In this document: one piece after another, positions 62,197 to 64,000 of the stretch
Layout: every line of letters begins with the position of its first letter
How positions within the stretch are numbered: the stretch's first letter is position 1
Assembly (NCBI RefSeq): GCF_011801125.1
Contig: NZ_CP046171.1
Location: 4,092,001 to 4,156,000, forward strand
Length of the DNA stretch: 64,000 nucleotides
Direction: 5' to 3'
Source of the DNA: Nocardia brasiliensis
Lineage (GTDB): Bacteria > Actinomycetota > Actinomycetes > Mycobacteriales > Mycobacteriaceae
Position numbers and translations under genes: made by a program
Notes under the pieces: generated by a model
What the model saw: only the letters and a program-made list of their open reading frames with translations
Told to the model about the DNA's origin: nothing
The model's database searches: none

Positions 62197-63291
62197 TCAT
62201 CGCCCCTGCAGCGACTTGACGTTGTCACCGAAGGTCCAGCCGCGCGAACCGTCCCAGTTGAGCGACCAGGTCATCAAGCCCTTCAGGCTGTTCGCCGCGC
62301 CGGTACCGTAGTGGTTCCACGCCTGAGCCACCAGGCCCGGTGACATGTAGCCGCCACCCGCACCGGGTTGCGCGGGCAAACCGGGGACCTGCTTGTCGTA
62401 CGGCACCTTGATGGTGGTGCCCTGAATCGTCAAACCGTTGGCCAGACAATCGGTTTGCGCGACAAAGCCCTGCACCGTCCCGGCCTGATACGAGTCGCCG
62501 GAGCAGCCGTACATGCTGCCGTTGTAATACTGCATGTTCAACCACCACAGGCGGCCGTTGTCCGCGTACTTCTTGATGATCGGCAGGTAGGCGCCCCAGA
62601 TCGAGCCGTACGTGACGCTCCCCCCGGTGACATACGCCGTCTCGGGCGCCATGGTCAGACCGAAGCCCGCCGGCATCTGCGCCAGCACGCCGTCGATGAT
62701 CCGGATCAGGTTCGACTGCGAGGCCGAGAGGGTCTTGATGTTGCCGGAGCCAGTGAGTCCCGTCTCCAGGTCGATGTCGATGCCGTCGAAGTTGTACCGC
62801 TTCAGGATCGGCACGATCGTCGCGACGAATCGGTCCGCGACCGCACTCGAACTCAGGTCGATGCCCGCCGCCGCGCCGCCGATGGACATCAGAATGGTCG
62901 CACCCGCGGCTTTGGCCTCACACATCTGCGCGGGCGTCGCCACCTTCACGGTGCTGTCCATGCCGTCTTCCCAGCGAGCCGTGCCGTTGGACTCGATCAC
63001 CGGGAACGCCGCGTTGATCACGTTGTGGCCGTGCGCCGCGATGCGCGCATCGGTGATCGGAATCCAGCCCATCCCCGGGTGCACACCGTTGGACGCGCCG
63101 TCCCAGTTCTCCCAATACCCTTGCAGCACTTTTCCGGTCGGCTTCGGCTTGGTCGCACACGTGTCTCCCTGCGCCGCGTGCGCCCCCGGCACGACCCCGA
63201 CGACCAGCGCGCCCACCACGCCCGCGACCGTCACCAAACTCCGCACCAATATCGAGCGCCGCCCCCCACCCGGGCCATTTGTCCTTTTCAT
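62197..63291 (-). CDS. GH18 chitinase, secreted
   Basis: 364 residues from ATG 63291; a TTG ten codons upstream is possible and neither has a clear ribosome site. The signal peptide has a twin-Arg-like start (GGGRRSILVRSL) and ends GAHAA near residue 40. The GH18 catalytic motif DGIDIDLE gives D169-D172-D174-E176, with Glu176 as acid. MQYYN and the late WSLNWD also fit. No chitin-binding domain is attached. It hydrolyses beta-1,4 chitin chains. Stop lies 14 bases from the convergent DUF305 stop. Confidence 0.93.
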   Translation of the reverse strand: MKRTNGPGGGRRSILVRSLVTVAGVVGALVVGVVPGAHAAQGDTCATKPKPTGKVLQGYWENWDGASNGVHPGMGWIPITDARIAAHGHNVINAAFPVIESNGTARWEDGMDSTVKVATPAQMCEAKAAGATILMSIGGAAAGIDLSSSAVADRFVATIVPILKRYNFDGIDIDLETGLTGSGNIKTLSASQSNLIRIIDGVLAQMPAGFGLTMAPETAYVTGGSVTYGSIWGAYLPIIKKYADNGRLWWLNMQYYNGSMYGCSGDSYQAGTVQGFVAQTDCLANGLTIQGTTIKVPYDKQVPGLPAQPGAGGGYMSPGLVAQAWNHYGTGAANSLKGLMTWSLNWDGSRGWTFGDNVKSLQGR

Positions 63292-63559
63292 AACCAAGTA
63301 GAACCACAGCACCGAGATCAAACTCGACCGTCACCAACTGGGGACCGATCCTTTTCTCCCCGACCGCCTCCTGAACTGCCACGGCGGCGCACCCGAAGGC
63401 GCGATGGGGAGATCGAATGCCCCACCCGGCCCTCGAGCGAACGAGTCCACTCGGCCGTCCTTGCTGTTTTTGGACCGTGGCTGGTTGTGGACTTCGAGAA
63501 ACACCGGGTCAATACATAGCTAGATGCGCATATCGCAGTAAAAGTATGCTTCTGGCGAT
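63292..63559. other. Intergenic region upstream of the chitinase gene
   Basis: 268 bases without a credible gene. TTGACC occurs on the minus strand near 63510 but no matching -10 is seen. GGGGAGATCGAATGCCCC near 63407-63424 can form a small stem. The part at 63510-63555 is clearly less GC-rich than the rest and probably holds the chitinase promoter or the end of the phospholipase transcript. Confidence 0.4.
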
Positions 63560-63568
63560 CTAATCGCC
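63554..63568 (-). terminator. Small palindrome over the phospholipase C stop
   Basis: GGCGAT-CTA-ATCGCC overlaps the stop codon of the minus-strand gene. It could act as a short terminator hairpin, but no U-run follows, so confidence is low. Confidence 0.3.
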
Positions 63569-64000
63569 CTCGGCACCGGCGTCCTCGACGCGTCCGGTCA
63601 GGCGGCGGGCGAAGGTCGGATCCGCCGGGCAGGTCACCGCGAGGTCGTACCAACCGTCCTCGGTGGGCCAGTCGAGGGATTTCGTGGTGCCCGCGGGCAG
63701 GGTCACCTCGTGGGCGGTCGTGCCGAAACGGCGCGGCGTCACGACGAGCGCGACCTGCTCTCCCCCGCCGTTGGCCAGATCCAGTGCTAGCCGGCCGCGC
63801 CGGATCAGCTGGCGCACAACGATATCGGCGGCGGCACCCGCGGTATTGCCGCGCAGTTCGTGCCAGAAACGATTCGGGCCTTGCACCACGATGTCGTAAT
63901 CGCCCGTGACCGTGCACAATTCGGTGATCTCGTCGACGACATCGTGGTGCACGGGGAAACCGGTCGCATCGGCGTAGTCGTAGACGGCGAAGTGAGCCGG
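63560..64000 (-). CDS. Phosphocholine-specific phospholipase C, C-terminal part (5' end outside window)
   Basis: 147 residues are visible; the frame is open to the end of the window, so the catalytic domain lies beyond it. The visible part holds the PLC C-terminal repeat domain (DUF756): YDIVVQGPNRFWHELRGNT, then WYDLAVTCPADPTFARRLTGRVEDAG. In mycobacteria and Pseudomonas such enzymes are Tat-exported and hydrolyse phosphatidylcholine or sphingomyelin. A GTG inside the frame (63952) is not the true start. Confidence 0.85.
   Translation of the reverse strand, partial: PAHFAVYDYADATGFPVHHDVVDEITELCTVTGDYDIVVQGPNRFWHELRGNTAGAAADIVVRQLIRRGRLALDLANGGGEQVALVVTPRRFGTTAHEVTLPAGTTKSLDWPTEDGWYDLAVTCPADPTFARRLTGRVEDAGAEGD

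Overview
The window is very G+C-rich actinobacterial DNA with GTG/TTG starts, many ATGA/GTGA gene overlaps and several apparently leaderless promoters. The gene content (LigC plus PrimPol, EphD-like hydrolase, several TetR regulators, mutAB-meaB, IdeR-type iron boxes, GuaB1, paired CNNM proteins) and stretches of gene order that match my memory of Mycobacterium tuberculosis (mutAB-meaB beside a VTT membrane protein; ureABC - hotdog thioesterase - blaI/M56 protease - guaB1 - two CNNM genes) point to a mycolic-acid actinomycete. Nocardia is the best guess. The assignment is an inference; no rRNA gene is present to settle it. It looks chromosomal: no phage, plasmid or IS genes were seen, but several gene remnants and a toxin-antitoxin pair mark small rearrangements.

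Layout. 1-5.7 kb: end of a secreted protein, a TetR gene, then a magnesium locus. The locus has an M-box riboswitch, a proline-rich 51-codon leader ORF, mgtC, and an overlapping fused-permease/ATPase ABC transporter. 5.7-9 kb: a truncated ORF and a caspase-STAND NTPase-TPR protein resembling prokaryotic conflict/defence proteins. 9-14.6 kb: NfeD-like/flotillin pair, cold-shock protein, LigC with PrimPol, two membrane proteins. 14.6-23 kb: acyl-CoA dehydrogenase and TetR genes, an EphD-like hydrolase operon with three operator-like palindromes, and a zinc-ribbon SDR. 23-29 kb: type II thioesterase, CoA transferase, the remnant of an MFS exporter, nucleoside hydrolase plus amidohydrolase, and a Phd/VapC pair lying against a truncated SDR.

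29-42 kb: methylmalonyl-CoA mutase (mutAB) with its chaperone MeaB, a VTT membrane protein, an HtrA-like protease, and an operon for a PF10118 protein, a Baeyer-Villiger-type monooxygenase and an SDR. That operon ends against a TetR gene whose recognition helix resembles the TetR at 17 kb, and both loci carry related palindromes. CorA with a small membrane protein and an ArsR regulator follow. 42-47 kb: urease structural genes without accessory genes, a hotdog thioesterase and a lipoprotein alpha-carbonic anhydrase.

47-51 kb is an iron-uptake locus: a FhuF-like gene, two FecCD permeases and a FepC-type ATPase, with an IdeR-type box between the divergent arms. A second box sits inside a good promoter that reads into a strong hairpin about 90 nt away. 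This is a predicted iron-regulated sRNA in the same gene neighbourhood as mycobacterial MrsI (ncRv11846). 51-64 kb: BlaI/M56 protease pair with a BlaI operator, DEAD-box helicase, GuaB1, two CNNM/HlyC proteins, a putative DNA glycosylase, a secreted LVIVD propeller protein with a DUF305 partner, a GH18 chitinase and the C-terminus of a phospholipase C.
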